DNA of 7,686 nt from contig JAUUYV010000071.1 in NCBI GenBank assembly GCA_030590275.1, positions 1 to 7,686 of the forward strand. Reading direction: 5' to 3'. Position numbers and translations under genes: made by a program. Source of the DNA: Porticoccaceae bacterium. GTDB lineage: Bacteria; Pseudomonadota; Gammaproteobacteria; Pseudomonadales; Porticoccaceae. The notes below the pieces were generated by a model, which did no database searches, was not told the origin of the DNA, and was given only the letters and a program-made list of their open reading frames with translations. Positions 6,020 to 7,686 of this stretch are shown here, in pieces (the first letter of the stretch is position 1; every line of letters starts with the position of its first letter).

Positions 6020-6682
6020 ATGGACAGACGAGGTTTTTTTAAATCAGTATTTCGCAATACCACACAGGAAGTGGTTAAGCACGCTGATGTAAAAGTAAAA
6101 AAAGCGGCACAGCGCTGGATCCGTCCACCTTACGCTATCAACGAACTCGATTTCTTGCTGGCCTGTACCCGCTGCGGCGACTGCCTGCCTGCCTGTCCTC
6201 ATCAAGTAATTTTCCCTTTATCGGCCAGAGTTGGCGTTAAAGCGATCGGCACTCCGGCACTGGACTTAACCAATAAAGGCTGTCATCTGTGTGCCGACTG
6301 GCCCTGTGTTCAGGCCTGTGGGGAAGGGGCCTTACGCTTGCCTGAGCTAATTTCTAATAAGCCTGCATCATCAGAACAGCTATTGCTTTCGGAACAAGAT
6401 CTTAGTGAGGACTCGGATCGACAGGAATCCGCTGTGCTACCGTTACCAAAGCTGGCAAGCGCCAGCATCGATACCCAAAACTGCTTACCTTATAGCGGAC
6501 CGGAGTGCGGCGCCTGTGATACCAGTTGCCCAGTGCCTGGAGCTCTGGTTTGGGACCTGGAAAAGCCAGTCATTAATACTGCGATCTGTGTGGGCTGCGG
6601 TCTCTGTCGGCAGGCATGTATTATCGAGCCGAGAGCCGTCATAGTTGTAGCCAGAGTAGATAGGGATGACCTCGGAAGTTAA
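6020..6682 (+). CDS. napF: NapF-type cytoplasmic ferredoxin with four [4Fe-4S] motifs
   Basis: Iron-sulfur protein like NapF, which in nap systems stays in the cytoplasm and contacts NapA before export. Seen in 220 residues: MDRRGFFKSVF at the N-terminus, which looks like a Tat motif but is followed by polar, charged sequence (12-31) with no hydrophobic core, as in E. coli NapF (SRRG start, also not exported). IRPPYAINELDFL precedes CTRCGDCLPACP (Cys49/52/55/59). Further groups are Cys88/91/96/100 (CxxCx4CxxxC, a longer spacing), Cys155/163/166/170 and Cys190/193/196/200. It is longer than E. coli NapF (about 164 residues) mainly because of an acidic, Ser/Leu-rich linker at about 111-148 between groups two and three. 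It follows the previous gene by 41 bases with no clear ribosome-binding site and is the last gene of the cluster in this window. NapG is the main alternative assignment, but the absence of a signal core argues against it. Confidence 0.82.
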   Translation: MDRRGFFKSVFRNTTQEVVKHADVKVKKAAQRWIRPPYAINELDFLLACTRCGDCLPACPHQVIFPLSARVGVKAIGTPALDLTNKGCHLCADWPCVQACGEGALRLPELISNKPASSEQLLLSEQDLSEDSDRQESAVLPLPKLASASIDTQNCLPYSGPECGACDTSCPVPGALVWDLEKPVINTAICVGCGLCRQACIIEPRAVIVVARVDRDDLGS

Positions 6683-6797
6683 TGCTCTGCAAATCATTAT
6701 ACTGTGGTCCGATAGTTCCACTCCTGCCTTTCCTTCCCGATAATTTCCAGACCTGGACGACTTACAGAACATCGCCCATTAATAAGCGATTGTGGTA

Positions 6798-7686
6798 TCA
6801 GAACTTCGCCGTGAACATCAGCCAGGCTTTACTGGTATCAGTACCAAGGTCATCAGAATCATAGGCTGCGTATTTGAACAACACATTGTAATATTTGCTG
6901 ATTTGGTAGGTGGCGATAAAGTCGAGCTCAGTGCCATAATTCATGCTTCCAGTCTCAGCTTCAAAATCATGGTAGAAAGCAACGAGCTTGATATTACTAG
7001 CTTTAGTGACGATTTTTAGATAGCTATCTTTGATCCCGTTCGCAGGGGTCACTAGAAATTGGTCGGCAAAACCCTGGAACTTGTGCAGCGTTCCTAGAGG
7101 AGTTTTAAAGCTAGTTCCATTATCGGTACCCAGGACTTCGTGACCAAAGGAAATACTAGCCGGTTTGAATTTTGTTGTTAACTCAGCAAAGTAGTAGTCG
7201 GCTGAAAAATCATTGGGGTTGTCATTGTGCTGTTTCTGTTTTGCGGCGGCGAGTTGAATCCCTAAGCTGGCGTTCTCACCAAGCCCGGTCAGGCCATTGT
7301 ATTCCAGGCCGTAGGTTCTGCTTGATAGCGCGGCAGATTCGTCAAGGTCAAGGGTGTAATTATAGGCAGAGAGTGTGTGTCCATCGGCAATTTTGTAGCT
7401 GGCGATAAGCGCGTGAGTATCACCGTTAAATTCGGCGTCGGGGCCATTCGGACCAAACACGCGATTAATTTTCCACATGTAGCTGTAGTCGATAGTTAAA
7501 TTGTCGATAGGAGAGAGTCGCACTCTAGCGGCATCAAACGTTTGTTCGTTTTGACGCCAGGCGACACTACCAAGAAAACGCTGAGCGCTGTGGTTAATTC
7601 GCTGGCGGCCGAGTATCACTTTATTTTTTTCATCAAAAGCATAAATGATAAGAAGCTGATTAATTTCAGTGTAGTCGGGATCGGCA
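6798..7686 (-). CDS. Alginate-export-like outer-membrane porin, C-terminal part (5' end outside window)
   Basis: The frame is open on the minus strand from the window edge to TGA at 6800-6798, giving 295 visible residues. The N-terminus and signal peptide lie beyond base 7686, so the GTG at 7619 is an internal Val codon, not the start. Seen: ADPDYTEINQLLIIYAF, then GRQRINHSAQRFLGSVAW and WRQNEQTFDA, motifs I associate with the alginate export family (porins of the AlgE type and relatives). After these come repeated amphipathic beta strands alternating aromatic or hydrophobic and polar residues, with Asn/Asp/Gly-rich turns, and a C-terminal Phe (LMFTAKF), the signal used by the BAM assembly machinery. 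Expected role: a beta-barrel channel in the outer membrane for anionic or other small solutes; the real substrate cannot be read from sequence. Family members are usually about 400 or more residues, so roughly a quarter or more is missing. It converges on the nap-like cluster and is probably unrelated in transcription. Confidence 0.85.
   Translation of the reverse strand, partial: ADPDYTEINQLLIIYAFDEKNKVILGRQRINHSAQRFLGSVAWRQNEQTFDAARVRLSPIDNLTIDYSYMWKINRVFGPNGPDAEFNGDTHALIASYKIADGHTLSAYNYTLDLDESAALSSRTYGLEYNGLTGLGENASLGIQLAAAKQKQHNDNPNDFSADYYFAELTTKFKPASISFGHEVLGTDNGTSFKTPLGTLHKFQGFADQFLVTPANGIKDSYLKIVTKASNIKLVAFYHDFEAETGSMNYGTELDFIATYQISKYYNVLFKYAAYDSDDLGTDTSKAWLMFTAKF

Noticed and set aside
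6683..6797. Possible bidirectional terminator between the convergent genes
   Set aside because: Only a 5-bp stem with a 10-base loop (6771-6790, ATCGC/GCGAT) and a 5-bp palindrome with a 2-base loop near 6746-6757 are visible. Neither is GC-rich or followed by a T-run, so I do not call a terminator.
6682..6864. 60-codon plus-strand ORF starting right after the NapF-like stop
   Set aside because: It overlaps the antisense end of the porin gene, has no recognisable domain or ribosome-binding site, and its composition reads as non-coding.
7617..7619. GTG as the start of the porin gene
   Set aside because: The frame stays open to the window edge and the 22 codons upstream (ADPDYTEIN...) match the porin family, so this GTG is an internal Val.

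Overview
The window looks like chromosomal DNA of a Gram-negative, respiring proteobacterium. A marine-type gammaproteobacterium is my best guess. The basis is Tat-exported molybdenum and iron-sulfur proteins, a c-type cytochrome, an outer-membrane porin resembling the alginate-export family, and moderate base composition. No rRNA or other taxonomic marker is present, so the lineage is inference.

Bases 1 to about 6682 form one tightly packed plus-strand cluster that continues upstream of the window. In order it holds: the C-terminal part of a class I-type cytochrome c (1-281); a 907-residue Tat-exported Mo-bisPGD oxidoreductase of the NapA/NasA branch (283-3006); a NapG-type four-cluster ferredoxin (3049-3624, apparently with a CTG start); a NapH-type membrane iron-sulfur protein (3621-4682); a second NapG-type ferredoxin (4688-5299); a small membrane-anchored periplasmic protein of unknown function whose predicted mature end begins His-His (5325-5978); and a NapF-type cytoplasmic ferredoxin (6020-6682). 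Gaps are 1 to about 42 bases or are ATGA overlaps, so a single transcript is likely. Its promoter lies outside the window.

From the families, NapG and NapH together form a quinol-oxidising module that can replace NapC in periplasmic nitrate reduction. NapF is a cytoplasmic partner linked to NapA maturation or redox. The A-G-H gene order is like the napAGHB(F)LD operons of Epsilonproteobacteria. In this window, however, there is no napB (diheme cytochrome), napD (Tat chaperone), napC or napL. In their place are a class I-type cytochrome c, a duplicated NapG and an unnamed Ig-like-looking membrane protein. The cluster is therefore best described as a non-canonical NapA-type respiratory system. 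Nitrate is the default substrate guess, but another substrate cannot be excluded.

Bases 6683-6797 form a short convergent gap in which I see no convincing terminator. From 6798 to the window end, on the minus strand, lies the C-terminal 295 residues of an alginate-export-like outer-membrane porin. It is transcribed towards the nap-like cluster and probably belongs to a separate unit.
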